From: Calditrichota bacterium
Lineage (GTDB): Bacteria > CLD3
Length of the DNA stretch: 64,000 nt
Direction of reading: 5' to 3'
Assembly: GCA_008501735.1 (NCBI GenBank)
Contig: QQUF01000033.1
Coordinates: forward strand, 111,940 to 175,939
The position numbers and the translations under genes are program-made. Below, one piece after another: positions 16,802 through 25,754 of this stretch. Position 1 is the stretch's first letter. Each line of letters starts with the position of its first letter. Under the pieces are notes generated by a model that saw nothing but the letters and a program-made list of their open reading frames with translations, did no database searches and was not told where the DNA came from.

Positions 16802-17232
16802 TTAATTACCTCTTTAAAGTTTGAGTTTATTTTAATAGTATAAAAATCATTGTAACAGAACATCTATTAGCAAATAAAAGATTTTAAGCTATTTAAGTTA
16901 AGCACTAAAGGTATGAAATTGATTTTGTTTCGCAAAATATAATTTAAAAGAATTATAAAATGGCTTTGGAAATTGCCTTTATTTTCAATAAAACATTCAG
17001 TTGAAAATAAAAACCCTGAATTTTGAGGCTTCTTGACAAAATTATTCTTCAAAATTTTGTCGTTAATAAAAAAGGAGAAAATTTAGCTCAACAAAAATAA
17101 GTAGAAAATATACGATTTTTTGCGAATCTCTTTAGAATTGTGAAATTAGGATTCGAAAAATTGTTTTTTGAAAATAGCTTTTTGTTAAATTGGACCAATA
17201 TTTTATGCACTTACCACTTTAATTGAAAAAAT
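16802..17232. other. 431-bp intergenic region between divergent csp and ABC-transporter genes
   Basis: Very AT-rich. It should contain the csp leader and promoter (minus strand) and the promoter of the ABC operon (plus strand, candidate at 17161-17193). A 61-codon minus-strand frame at 16867-17052 has no ribosome-binding site and low-complexity content and is not called. No palindromes or repeats of note were seen. Confidence 0.6.
17161..17193 (+). promoter_or_regulatory. Candidate Bacteroidota-type promoter for the ABC-transporter operon
   Basis: TTG at 17161-17163 and TAAATTGG at 17186-17193 are separated by 22 bp, close to the TTTG / TAnnTTTG pattern. The -7-like box ends 39 bp before the start codon. 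In such AT-rich DNA chance matches are common. Confidence 0.35.
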
Positions 17233-17973
17233 ATGCCACAACAAATCTTAGCAAATAATCTCACAAAATATTTTGAAGACTTTAGGGCAGTAAGTTCTGT
17301 CTCGTTTGAAGTAAATGAAGGCGAAATTTACGGCTTACTTGGTCCGAACGGAGCTGGTAAAACTACAACTCTGCGTATGCTTTCAGGAATCTTAAAGCCA
17401 AATCAAGGCTTTGTAAAAATTACAAATTTTGACATCCAAGAACAAAAAATTAATGCTTTAAAAAATTTAGGTTTCTTAACTGGAGACACTGGACTTTACG
17501 AAAGACTGAACGCAGAAGAAATGATTCGTTACTTCGGTGAACTTTCAGAAGTTGAACCTCAAGTTTTAGAAAATCGAATTAATGAACTAATCTCTACTTT
17601 TGAAATCTCAGAGTTTAGAAAAAAGCTTTGCGGAAAACTTTCGACAGGGCAAAAACAAAGAGTTTCATTGGCAAGAACTCTGATTCACAACCCACAAGTT
17701 ATAATTTTGGACGAACCGACGACAGGATTAGACATTATTGCAAGTGAACTAATTTTGAAATTTATCCAAAAGGTGAAATCTCAAGGAAAAGCTATTATTT
17801 TTTCAACTCACAACCTTTCAGAAGTCGAAAGGCTTTGCGACAGAATCGGGATCATTCACAAAGGCGAAATGAAAATGCAAGGAACATTGCCTGAAATTCT
17901 TGATAAGACAGGAACAGAGTCTCTTTCAAATGCTTTTTTGAATTTAGTTGGAGACGAAACTTATGAGATTTAA
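17233..17973 (+). CDS. ABC transporter ATP-binding protein (NatA-like)
   Basis: 246 aa. Walker A is G-P-N-G-A-G-K-T (37-44), the signature is L-S-T-G-Q-K-Q-R-V-S-L-A, Walker B is I-I-L-D-E-P-T-T-G-L-D, and the H-loop lies in F-S-T-H-N-L-S-E. NatA-type ATPases power ABC-2 exporters for sodium, drugs or other substrates. It overlaps the following permease-protease gene by 11 bp and must work with it. The pairing with an ABC-2/CPBP fusion resembles the NatAB-like loci in which the permease is linked to a CPBP protease. Substrate unknown. Confidence 0.94.
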   Translation: MPQQILANNLTKYFEDFRAVSSVSFEVNEGEIYGLLGPNGAGKTTTLRMLSGILKPNQGFVKITNFDIQEQKINALKNLGFLTGDTGLYERLNAEEMIRYFGELSEVEPQVLENRINELISTFEISEFRKKLCGKLSTGQKQRVSLARTLIHNPQVIILDEPTTGLDIIASELILKFIQKVKSQGKAIIFSTHNLSEVERLCDRIGIIHKGEMKMQGTLPEILDKTGTESLSNAFLNLVGDETYEI

Positions 17974-19969
17974 CGTCATAAAAACAATTTTCTTAAAAGA
18001 ATTAAAAGAGACTTTACGAGATAAAAAAGTCCTTTTTATGATGATTTTACTGCCAATGTTTTTGTATCCGATTTTATTCATTGGAGTTAGCGAAATCACT
18101 GCTTTCCAAAAGGCAAAACTTGACAATAAAGATTTAAAAATTCTTGTTTCAGAACAAGTTTTCAACTCACCTTTGATTGATGCTTTAAAGGAAATCGAAA
18201 ACGCCGAAATTGAAACTTCTGAAATAGATATTGAAACTGTTGACTCGTTAAAAAATGCGATTGGGATTTCAATTGAAGGAAATTATGAAGAATCGCTTTC
18301 TGCAAATTCTTCCGCTAAATTAAAAATTCTTTACGACTCAACAAAAGAATTACCAGTTTTAGCAAGAAAGAAAGTCAAAGAAAAACTTGCCGACTTAAAT
18401 AAAGAAATTTTGGGCGAAAGACTTACTAAAATTGGTTTTGATTCAAGTTTCATTGAGCCAATTTCTATAGAATCCGAAGACATCGCTTCTGACGAGGACA
18501 CTCTTGGAAATATTCTTGGCAAAATCATTCCGTCACTTTTGATTTACTTTTTGTTGCTTGGTGCAATTTATCCTGCAATTGACTTGACAGCAGGAGAAAA
18601 GGAACGCAAAACCTTACAAACAATCTACTCCGCTCCACTTTTGATTCCAGAAATTATTACTGGGAAATTCCTTTTGGTTTACGCAGTAGCACTTGCATCT
18701 TCATTTGCAAACATTTTGAGTATGCTCGGAACTTTGGCTTTTCAGTTTTTTATCGGTGAAGGAAGCTCATTAGGTTTTGAACTCAAACTTGCATTTTCGT
18801 TCAGCAATTTCATTTGGATTTTTATCCTTTTACTCTTGATGGGAAGTTTGATTTCTGCAATCACAATGACGGTTTCACTCTTAGCTAAATCTTATAAAGA
18901 AGCCCAAAGTTTCGTTACCCCTTTGATTGTAGTTTTTATAATTCCGTTAGTTGTAGTGAACCTTCCCGGAATGGAACTCGACGTTACAACCGCTTTAATT
19001 CCAATTTTGAATGTTTTACTTGCGATGGTTTCGATTTTCAAAAATACAGTTGATTTACAAAATATTTTCCTCGTAGTTCTCACAACTTTGGGTTATGCAG
19101 GACTTGCAATTTTTGCTTCAATCAAAATGTTTAGCAATGAAAATGTAATCACAGGCGAAAAAATCAGCTACAAACAAATCCTACAATCCGATGGGAAAAA
19201 GTTCTTTGGTGGTAGTGAAGCCTTGCTTTTCTTTTTTGTAGTTTTACTCGTTTACCTTTACATCGGAACTACTTTGCAAACAAAATTGGATTTAGTTACG
19301 GGTTTAATTTTGTCACAAATTGGAATTCTGGGTGGACTTTCACTTTTGGTTGCTTTGAGTTTTAAAGTTGATTTCAAGAAATTTTTCCAATTCAATCCTT
19401 TTGGAGTAAAGGCATTTTTCGGTTCAGTTTTATTAGCTTTTTCAATGTGGCTTCCTTTAGTAATTTTTCAAGAAATGATTCCAATGGAATACTTGGAAGA
19501 ATTCGCAAAAGCCCTTGAACCTATCGAATCTTTGCCATTTTTCGCAATGGTTTTAGTAATCGGAGTTTTGCCCGGAGTTTTTGAAGAACTTGTTTTTCGT
19601 GGCGTAATTTTTTCAGGTTTAAAAAATTCTCACGGCAAATGGACAGTAATTTTGATTTCAGCTTTGACTTTTGGAATTATGCATATGAGCATTTTTAGGC
19701 TAATTCCAACTTTCTTAATCGGAATTGTTCTGGGTATTATCGTTTGGGAAACAAAGTCAATTATCCTAAGCATAATGACTCATACAATTCACAATTCACT
19801 TTTAGCTTCACTCGAAAAAGTTGGCGAAACAATGTCTCCAGACTACCTATTAATTTTTGAAGAAAATTTTTACTTTTTTGTTTTTGGAGGTTTAGTTTTG
19901 GTAGCAATAGGTTTAATTTTGGTAACTTCTGAAAACAGAAACTTAAAATTTCAGAACGAATTAAAATGA
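17963..19969 (+). CDS. ABC-2 permease fused to a CPBP (CAAX-like) intramembrane protease
   Basis: 668 aa from the ATG at 17963, which has GGAG 9 bases upstream. Residues about 1-400 are a NatB/ABC-2 permease: one N-terminal helix, a roughly 150-residue extracytoplasmic region and a helical bundle with the conserved A-G-E-K-E-R-K-T motif. After additional helices, residues about 535-620 are a CPBP domain with F-E-E-L-V-F-R (EExxxR motif) and I-M-H-M as the His motif, so the protease residues look intact. Such fusions are known in several phyla, but their substrates are not. The domain could process the exported substrate or give self-immunity. The gene is coupled to natA-like 17233 and overlaps the HAD gene by ATGA. 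Confidence 0.9.
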   Translation: MRFNVIKTIFLKELKETLRDKKVLFMMILLPMFLYPILFIGVSEITAFQKAKLDNKDLKILVSEQVFNSPLIDALKEIENAEIETSEIDIETVDSLKNAIGISIEGNYEESLSANSSAKLKILYDSTKELPVLARKKVKEKLADLNKEILGERLTKIGFDSSFIEPISIESEDIASDEDTLGNILGKIIPSLLIYFLLLGAIYPAIDLTAGEKERKTLQTIYSAPLLIPEIITGKFLLVYAVALASSFANILSMLGTLAFQFFIGEGSSLGFELKLAFSFSNFIWIFILLLLMGSLISAITMTVSLLAKSYKEAQSFVTPLIVVFIIPLVVVNLPGMELDVTTALIPILNVLLAMVSIFKNTVDLQNIFLVVLTTLGYAGLAIFASIKMFSNENVITGEKISYKQILQSDGKKFFGGSEALLFFFVVLLVYLYIGTTLQTKLDLVTGLILSQIGILGGLSLLVALSFKVDFKKFFQFNPFGVKAFFGSVLLAFSMWLPLVIFQEMIPMEYLEEFAKALEPIESLPFFAMVLVIGVLPGVFEELVFRGVIFSGLKNSHGKWTVILISALTFGIMHMSIFRLIPTFLIGIVLGIIVWETKSIILSIMTHTIHNSLLASLEKVGETMSPDYLLIFEENFYFFVFGGLVLVAIGLILVTSENRNLKFQNELK

Positions 19970-20730
19970 AAATTTCAGCTTTACTAATTGATTTAGACGG
20001 CACAATTTATTCTAAAGGAGAAGTTTTTCCTCAAGCCAAAATCGCATTGGAAAAAATTTCAAGCCTGAAAATCCCTTATAAATTTATCACTAACACAACT
20101 ACAAAAACTCAAAAAAAATTGCTCAAAAGTTTGAAAGAATTGGGAATTGGGGCAAATAGTGAAACTCTTTTTACTGCACCAAAAGCAGCTTTGAATTTTT
20201 GCAAAAGCCAGAATCTAAGGAATGTAAAGTTGGTTCTACAAGACGACAGTTTAGAAGAGGATTTTCAAGAATTAAGTTTAGTTTCAAAAAATCCAGAAGC
20301 AGTGATTTTGGGAGATTTAGGAAACAAATTTTCACTTGAAACTTTGAATCCAATTTTTCAAGATTTGATGAACGGAGCAAAATTAATTGCTTTGCACAAA
20401 AATAGATTTTGGGAATCAAAAGACAGCTTAACAATGGATTTAGGCTGTTTCGTTTCAGCTTTAGAATTTGCTTCAAACACAAAAGCTGTTGTTTGCGGAA
20501 AGCCTTCAAAAGACTTTTTCGAATTAGCTATTTCAGATTGGGATTTACCAAAAGAAGAAATTGCAATCATTGGTGATGACATTGAAACTGATGTTTTTGG
20601 TGGACAAAATACTGGTTTAAAAGGTATTTTGGTTAAGACAGGAAAATTTAATCAAAACTTTGTAAACCGAAGCGGGGTTAAACCCGATTTAATTTTACAG
20701 AACTTTGGTGAAATTTTAAATTATTTTTAG
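19966..20730 (+). CDS. HAD-superfamily phosphatase, subfamily IIA (NagD/LHPP/HDHD2-like)
   Basis: 254 aa. Motif I is L-I-D-L-D-G-T (Asp9, Asp11), motif II is I-T-N-T-T (about 40-44), the motif III Lys lies in C-G-K-P-S, and motif IV is I-I-G-D-D-I-E-T-D (201-209). The C2-type cap between motifs II and III gives the subfamily IIA assignment. Members dephosphorylate nucleotides, sugar phosphates, phosphoglycolate or phospholysine/phosphohistidine; the substrate cannot be read from sequence. Its ATG overlaps the stop of the ABC-2/CPBP gene (ATGA at 19966-19969), so the two are translationally coupled, though no functional link is evident. Confidence 0.9.
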   Translation: MKISALLIDLDGTIYSKGEVFPQAKIALEKISSLKIPYKFITNTTTKTQKKLLKSLKELGIGANSETLFTAPKAALNFCKSQNLRNVKLVLQDDSLEEDFQELSLVSKNPEAVILGDLGNKFSLETLNPIFQDLMNGAKLIALHKNRFWESKDSLTMDLGCFVSALEFASNTKAVVCGKPSKDFFELAISDWDLPKEEIAIIGDDIETDVFGGQNTGLKGILVKTGKFNQNFVNRSGVKPDLILQNFGEILNYF

Positions 20731-20762
20731 AGAAGACATTCCACTAAGCAAAAGTTAATTTT

Positions 20763-21629
20763 ATGGAAGAAAAAAAGAAATTTATAAAAGAACTTACCGC
20801 AGGTGATATTGTTACATCATTTTTCTTTTTAGAAAAAATGACTTTGAGAACAAACCGAAACACAGGGCAAAAGTTCATTGAATTAATTTTAAGAGATAAA
20901 AGTTCTTCAATTTTGGCTTTAGTTTTAGCTAATGCAGAAGAAAAGTTTTTAAAAATTTCCGAAAAATCAGTTGTGAAGATTCGTGGTAACGTTGGTTCAA
21001 AAAATAATAAAAAATTCCTTACAATTGACAAAATCAGACTCATCACTTCTGAAGATGAAATTTCCTCTTATGACTTGATTCCAAGTTCAACTAAAACTTC
21101 AGAACAAATTCTGAAGGCATTAGAATTCAAAGCTAAACATTTCAAAAACATTTATTTACAAAGACTTTGTGAGTTCTTTTTTGCTGATGAAATTCTTTTG
21201 AAAAAATTTTTTAAAGCACCTGCAAGTTTGGAAGGAAATCATAATTTCTTAGGTGGATTAGCCGAACACACTTTCGGAGTTGTAAAAGTCTGCGAACTTC
21301 TTGCAGAACAGTACCAAAATCTTAATAAAGAACTTTTGATTACTGCCGCAATCTTCCACAAAGTCGGAAAAATCGAAGAATACATTTATGAAACTCATTT
21401 GGATTTTTCCGAACAAGGAAAACTAATAGGATACATTCCAACAAGTCTCCACATTTTGGAAAAAGGTTTCGACAAAATCTTAGATTTTCCGATTAAAATT
21501 AGCTCAAGCCTCAAGCATTTAATTTTAGCTCAAGACAAAAAATTTATCAAAGAAACACTGCTTTTGGAAGCTGAGGTCCTACAAATTGCTATCGAAATTG
21601 ACGTTCTTTTGAACAAGCCGAAAGTTTAG
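20763..21629 (+). CDS. YhaM-like OB-fold/HD-domain protein with degenerate active site
   Basis: 288 aa. The N-terminal OB-fold (about 10-95) and the HD-domain layout follow YhaM 3'-5' exoribonuclease, including G-N-H-N-F-L-G-G-L-A-E-H-T (158-170). The catalytic residues are mostly gone: the HD pair is His199-Lys200 (F-H-K-V-G-K), the family S-H-H-G is A-Q-D-K (256-259), and the family H-x-x-D-N-L-D-A is Q-I-A-I-E-I-D-V (274-281). Metal binding and exonuclease activity are therefore unlikely, while the fold seems kept. It may be a regulatory or nucleic-acid-binding remnant. It follows the HAD gene by 32 bp and overlaps the aldo/keto reductase stop by 4 bp, tail to tail. Confidence 0.85.
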   Translation: MEEKKKFIKELTAGDIVTSFFFLEKMTLRTNRNTGQKFIELILRDKSSSILALVLANAEEKFLKISEKSVVKIRGNVGSKNNKKFLTIDKIRLITSEDEISSYDLIPSSTKTSEQILKALEFKAKHFKNIYLQRLCEFFFADEILLKKFFKAPASLEGNHNFLGGLAEHTFGVVKVCELLAEQYQNLNKELLITAAIFHKVGKIEEYIYETHLDFSEQGKLIGYIPTSLHILEKGFDKILDFPIKISSSLKHLILAQDKKFIKETLLLEAEVLQIAIEIDVLLNKPKV

Positions 21630-22585
21630 TTTTCCAACTCCTTTTTGGCAATTTCAGAAATTTCTTCCAACAAGTCTTTTGAAGGTAAATTTCCCAAAGC
21701 ATTAACCGCAGATTCAAGTTGGGCAAAAGATTTTGTTCCGCACAAAGCTGTACTTAACTCCTCAAACTGCAAAACAAACCCAAGTGCCATTTCCAAACCA
21801 GTGTGATTGTTAGCTTTGAGAATCGGCATAATTTTTTCCATTGCGTTGAATTTTGGCTTTCTGTCCGCAGACTTCCACCAAGGAGCGTGAGAACGTGCAT
21901 CGGCTTTGTCATATTTTCTGTTCGGAGTTACAGTTCCTGTCAAAATTCCTTTGTCAAGAGTTCCCCAACTCATAAAACCTAAATTCTTTTCTCGAATAAT
22001 TTCAAACAAACTTTCTTGCGGATACCTTGCAAACAAATTGAATTCATTTTGCAAAACTTCGACTTGAGCAATTTCACAGGCTTTTTCGATGTCTTCTGGA
22101 AAAGAGTTACCAAGTCCAATGTGGCGAATTTTGCCTTCTTCTTTAGCTTTGTAAAGAACTTCCATTGGTTTGCGAATGTCGTGTTTTTCGTCGGGCCAAT
22201 GAATCATAAACAAATCAATGTAATCTGTTTGCAAATCCTTAAGCGATTGGTCGAGCATTTTTTGTGCAATTTTCGGGTCGTTGTTCATATCAACTCGTTT
22301 TGAACTATCCCAAGTAACACCTGATTTGGAGACGATAAAAACCTTTTCACGCATACCTTTAAATGCTTTCCCAAAACGTTTTTCCGAAAGTCCAAAGCCG
22401 TAAATTGGAGCTGTGTCAAAAAGATTAATTCCAGAATCGTAGGCTTTGTGAAGCAAGTCCAAAGCATCTTTTTCTTCCACAAAACCGAATCCGTAACCTC
22501 CTCCTTCACCACTTACTGCTGCTCCTCCAAAACCAATTTCGGAGACTTCAAAACCTGCTATTGAACCAAATTTTCTGTATTTCAT
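21626..22585 (-). CDS. Aldo/keto reductase
   Basis: The ATG at 22585 gives 319 aa; a TTG five codons upstream is possible. The TIM-barrel signature is clear: G-F-G-G-A near the N-terminus, F-D-T-A-P-I-Y-G with catalytic Asp and Tyr, K in I-V-S-K-S-G, His in M-I-H-W-P-D, and I-G-L-G-N. It reduces aldehydes or ketones with NAD(P)H; the physiological substrate is unknown. It follows the small exported protein at 22604 by 18 bp on the same strand, and its tail overlaps the convergent YhaM-like gene. Confidence 0.93.
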   Translation of the reverse strand: MKYRKFGSIAGFEVSEIGFGGAAVSGEGGGYGFGFVEEKDALDLLHKAYDSGINLFDTAPIYGFGLSEKRFGKAFKGMREKVFIVSKSGVTWDSSKRVDMNNDPKIAQKMLDQSLKDLQTDYIDLFMIHWPDEKHDIRKPMEVLYKAKEEGKIRHIGLGNSFPEDIEKACEIAQVEVLQNEFNLFARYPQESLFEIIREKNLGFMSWGTLDKGILTGTVTPNRKYDKADARSHAPWWKSADRKPKFNAMEKIMPILKANNHTGLEMALGFVLQFEELSTALCGTKSFAQLESAVNALGNLPSKDLLEEISEIAKKELEN

Positions 22586-22603
22586 ATTTTTTGCTTTCAA
22601 TTT

Positions 22604-23122
22604 TTAAAATAAAAGTCCTGTTAAAAGACTTATCCTTAAACCATTTTTTGAGAAAATAACTGCTAAATCTAAAGGAACATTTGCATTTCCCCATTCAAAG
22701 TTTTTTCCAGCACTTAGAGTTAAAGAAACTCCAGCTAAAGAAACATTTGGACCGATTCCAAATTGAAAATTAGAATTTGTTCTTAAACCAATTAGTCCTG
22801 TCCAAGAAGGAAAAAATAGATTTTTCTCTAAGCCACCAAACAACAAAATATTTGCAAAATAAAATTCACCTTTTTCATTTGTATTCGAAATTAAGTGTTC
22901 CTTCTGATAGCCAAATTGCATAATAAAATGACCCGTTTTATACTCTGTTTCACCAATTGTAATTTTATCTTTGTCTAAGTAAGTTCCGCCAATCCTAAAA
23001 CCAGAATTCTTTGAAAAGAAGTCAAATCCATTATTGTAATGATTTCTTGGGAAGATTTGTGCTTGTGAAATGTTTGAAACAAGAAAAACCAAAACAATGG
23101 ATTGAATTAAAACTAATTTCAT
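22604..23122 (-). CDS. Exported protein of unknown function (possible small beta-barrel)
   Basis: 172 aa, not recognised. A signal peptide (about 1-22, ending S-Q-A-Q) is clear and an AGGAGG site lies 7 bases upstream of the ATG. The mature part is rich in alternating hydrophobic and polar residues, glycines and aromatics, with repeated G-x-x-x-x-F/L strands, and ends in L-L-F. This suggests an outer-membrane or periplasmic beta structure of 8 strands or so, but no family can be named. It precedes the aldo/keto reductase on the same strand. A repeat-bearing intergenic region lies upstream. Confidence 0.7.
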   Translation of the reverse strand: MKLVLIQSIVLVFLVSNISQAQIFPRNHYNNGFDFFSKNSGFRIGGTYLDKDKITIGETEYKTGHFIMQFGYQKEHLISNTNEKGEFYFANILLFGGLEKNLFFPSWTGLIGLRTNSNFQFGIGPNVSLAGVSLTLSAGKNFEWGNANVPLDLAVIFSKNGLRISLLTGLLF

Positions 23123-23152
23123 TTTTCCTCCTAAAATTAATTCTTCTTTTGA

Positions 23153-23300
23153 AACACGGATTAGACGGATTAAAAGATTTTTAAAACGAGAGTACTACCT
23201 CTCTTTCAGAGTTAGCACCGCAAAATTTATAAAATTTCTTTTTAAATGATTAATTTCTTTAGAAAGAAATAATCGCTCTTAAATCCGTAAAATCCGTGAT
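23153..23300. repeat. MITE-like element with imperfect 22-bp terminal inverted repeats
   Basis: The left end (23153-23174) and right end (23279-23300) are inverted copies matching at 18 of 22 positions, each built from two ACGGATT-like units. Inside are two hairpins: 23192-23218 (9 of 11 pairs, loop CTTTC) and 23253-23270 (ATTTCTTT/AAAGAAAT). The internal string GCACCGCAAAATTT also occurs at 57541-57554. No coding capacity. Confidence 0.5.
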
Positions 23301-23332
23301 TTAATTTAGCACAACAACCAAGCTAATCAAAA

Positions 23333-24865
23333 TTAATGTCTAAAGTGTCTTTTGCCTGTGAAAATCATTGCGATTCCTGCTTCGTTTGCGGCTTGAATTA
23401 CTTCTTCGTCACGAATCGAACCTCCAGGTTGAATTATTGCTTTCACTCCGTTTTGAACTGCTTCGTCAATTCCGTCTCTGAAAGGGAAAAATGCATCAGA
23501 ACTCAAAACCGAACCTCCAAGCGGATTCTTTTCGTCAACTGCTTTCATAACTCCGAGTTTTGCAGCGTCAACTCTTGACATTTGACCTGCTCCGATTCCG
23601 ATTGTTCTTTTGTCATTTGCGTAAACAATTGCATTTGATTTTACGTGTTTTACAACTTTCCAAGCGAATCTTAAAGCTGACATTTGCTCGGCAGTCGGTT
23701 GTGCTTTTGTTACAATTTTCCAATCTTCTTCTTTATCAATTTCAAAATCATTCTCTTGAATCAAAATCCCGTTTACAACTTTTTTGATGTCAAATTCATT
23801 AATTTTAAATTCTGAGAAATCGACTTCGAGAAGTCTTAAGTTTTTCTTCTTTCCAAGAATTGCAAGTGCCGTTTTGTCGAATTTTGGAGCAATTACAACT
23901 TCCATAAAAATCTTAGCCATTTCCTCTGCCATTTCTTCGTCAATCGTTCTATTTGCAACAACGATTCCACCGAAAGGAGATTTTGTGTCAGTCGAAAATG
24001 CTCGCCTGTAAGCCTCTGCAATTGAGTCAGCTTGTCCAACTCCACAAGGATTCATATGTTTTAAAATTGCAACTGTTGGTTTTGAAAACTCACGAATCAA
24101 AGAAATTGCGGCATTTGCATCAGCGATGTTGTTGAATGAAAGTTCCTTACCTTGAAGCTGTTTGACAACATCAAAAAAGTTTCCATAAAGTGCCGCTTTT
24201 TGATGAGGATTTTCACCGTAACGAAGAACTGACTCAAGTTTTAGGTTTGAGTTAAACTGCTGTGGAATTACTTCTTCCGATTGCTCAGTCAAATAATTTG
24301 CAATCAAAGAATCGTAACGGGAAGTGTGATTGAAAGTCTTTTTTGCAAGTTCAATTCTTGTTTCAAGTTTTGTGTTTCCACTTTCGCTAATTTCTGAAAG
24401 TGCTTTCTCGTAATCGCTTGAGTCAACTAAAACTGTAACAAATTTACAATTTTTCGCAGAAGAACGAAGCATTGTTGGACCGCCAATGTCAATGTTTTCG
24501 ATTGCGTCGTCAAAAGTGCAATTCGGCTTTTTGATTGTTGATTCAAAAGGATAAAGATTCACAACAACGAGGTCAATCAAACCGATTTCCATTTCTTTGG
24601 CTTCTTGGAGATGGTTTTCTTTTGAACGGTCGGCGAGAATTCCACCGTGAATTTTTGGCTGTAAAGTTTTGACTCTTCCGTTCATAATTTCAGGAAAACC
24701 TGTGTAATCAGAAACTTGAATTACCGCAACTCCGTTTTCAGAAAGAAGTTTTGCCGTTCCACCTGTGCTTAGAATTTCAATTCCTTGTTTATCCAATTCA
24801 CGACAAAAATCAACGATTCCTGTTTTGTCTGAAACGCTGACTAACGCTCTTTTTATTTTATCCAT
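23333..24865 (-). CDS. purH: Bifunctional AICAR formyltransferase/IMP cyclohydrolase
   Basis: 510 aa from the ATG at 24865; a second ATG four codons upstream is possible. The N-terminal MGS-like IMP cyclohydrolase domain starts R-A-L-V-S-V-S-D-K-T-G and contains S-T-G-G-T-A. The C-terminal AICAR transformylase domain has the K-H-M-N-P-C-G motif and ends G-R-R-H-F-R-H-like (G-K-R-H-F-R-H). It performs the last two steps of de novo purine synthesis in the cytosol. Its start overlaps the end of pdxJ, so the two are cotranscribed and coupled, an unusual metabolic pairing but without sign of disruption. Confidence 0.97.
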   Translation of the reverse strand: MDKIKRALVSVSDKTGIVDFCRELDKQGIEILSTGGTAKLLSENGVAVIQVSDYTGFPEIMNGRVKTLQPKIHGGILADRSKENHLQEAKEMEIGLIDLVVVNLYPFESTIKKPNCTFDDAIENIDIGGPTMLRSSAKNCKFVTVLVDSSDYEKALSEISESGNTKLETRIELAKKTFNHTSRYDSLIANYLTEQSEEVIPQQFNSNLKLESVLRYGENPHQKAALYGNFFDVVKQLQGKELSFNNIADANAAISLIREFSKPTVAILKHMNPCGVGQADSIAEAYRRAFSTDTKSPFGGIVVANRTIDEEMAEEMAKIFMEVVIAPKFDKTALAILGKKKNLRLLEVDFSEFKINEFDIKKVVNGILIQENDFEIDKEEDWKIVTKAQPTAEQMSALRFAWKVVKHVKSNAIVYANDKRTIGIGAGQMSRVDAAKLGVMKAVDEKNPLGGSVLSSDAFFPFRDGIDEAVQNGVKAIIQPGGSIRDEEVIQAANEAGIAMIFTGKRHFRH

Positions 24866-25589
24866 TATTTTTTCCATTTATTAAATCTGACATTTCTTTG
24901 ACAGCATTTTCCAAACCTACAAAAACACTTTTTGCGATTATTGAAAAGCCGATATTGTATTCTTCGATGTGAGGAACTTTTAAAATTTCATAAACATTGT
25001 TGTAATCAATTCCGTGTCCAAGCGAAACTTGAAGTCCGATTTCGTGACCAAGATTTGAGCCTTTTACTAATTTTTCGATTTCTTTTTGTTGTTCAATTTT
25101 AGTTTTGGAATTACCAAAAGTTCCTGTGTGAAGTTCGATTACAGTTGCTCCAACTTCTTTTGAAGCACGAATTTGTTTTTCGTCTGCGTCAATAAAAAGA
25201 CTAACAACGATTCCACTGTCTTTTAATTTTGATACATTTTCTTTAAGACTTTCAAAATTTCCGACAACGTCTAAACCGCCTTCTGTCGTAACTTCTTGGC
25301 GTTTTTCTGGAACGATTGTAGCCATATTTGGCAAAATTTTGCAAGCAATTCCTACCATTTCAGAAGTGTTAGCCATTTCCAAATTCAAGTGAGTTTTTAC
25401 AACCTGTTTAAGGATTTCAACATCTCTGTCATTGATGTGTCTTCGGTCTTCTCTCAAATGACAAACGATTCCGTCAACTCCTGCATTTTCAGCAATTAAA
25501 GCAGCAGCGATTGGGTCAGGGAAATTTTCTTTTCTTGCTTCTCTTAAAGTTGCAACGTGGTCAATGTTTAAACCAAGTCTTTTGTGCAT
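24858..25589 (-). CDS. pdxJ: Pyridoxine 5'-phosphate synthase
   Basis: 243 aa, the standard size. The N-terminus L-G-L-N-I-D-H-V-A-T-L-R-E-A-R and C-H-L-R-E-D-R-R-H-I are family signatures holding the phosphate- and substrate-binding residues. E-L-H-T-G further on and the late G-H-G-I-D-Y-N motif complete the barrel. It condenses 1-deoxyxylulose 5-phosphate with 3-amino-2-oxopropyl phosphate in DXP-dependent vitamin B6 synthesis. The partner gene pdxA is not in the window. It overlaps the start of purH by 8 bp. Confidence 0.97.
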   Translation of the reverse strand: MHKRLGLNIDHVATLREARKENFPDPIAAALIAENAGVDGIVCHLREDRRHINDRDVEILKQVVKTHLNLEMANTSEMVGIACKILPNMATIVPEKRQEVTTEGGLDVVGNFESLKENVSKLKDSGIVVSLFIDADEKQIRASKEVGATVIELHTGTFGNSKTKIEQQKEIEKLVKGSNLGHEIGLQVSLGHGIDYNNVYEILKVPHIEEYNIGFSIIAKSVFVGLENAVKEMSDLINGKNNG

Positions 25590-25754
25590 TTTTAGCCTTT
25601 TGAATTAATTCAAAAATTTAAAATAAATTTGGCGAGAATTTAAGTTTTTGAGTTCTTTTTTCCAACAGATTCTAAAGTTAAAAATTTTGTAACCAAAAAA
25701 TCTCGTTTTCGTCAAATAAAATCAACCTTAATTTTAAAAATCGGAGAAATTAAA

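Noticed and set aside
16867-17052. 61-codon minus-strand frame upstream of the cold-shock gene
   Set aside because: Low-complexity AT-rich content, no ribosome-binding site; more likely part of the csp leader/promoter region.
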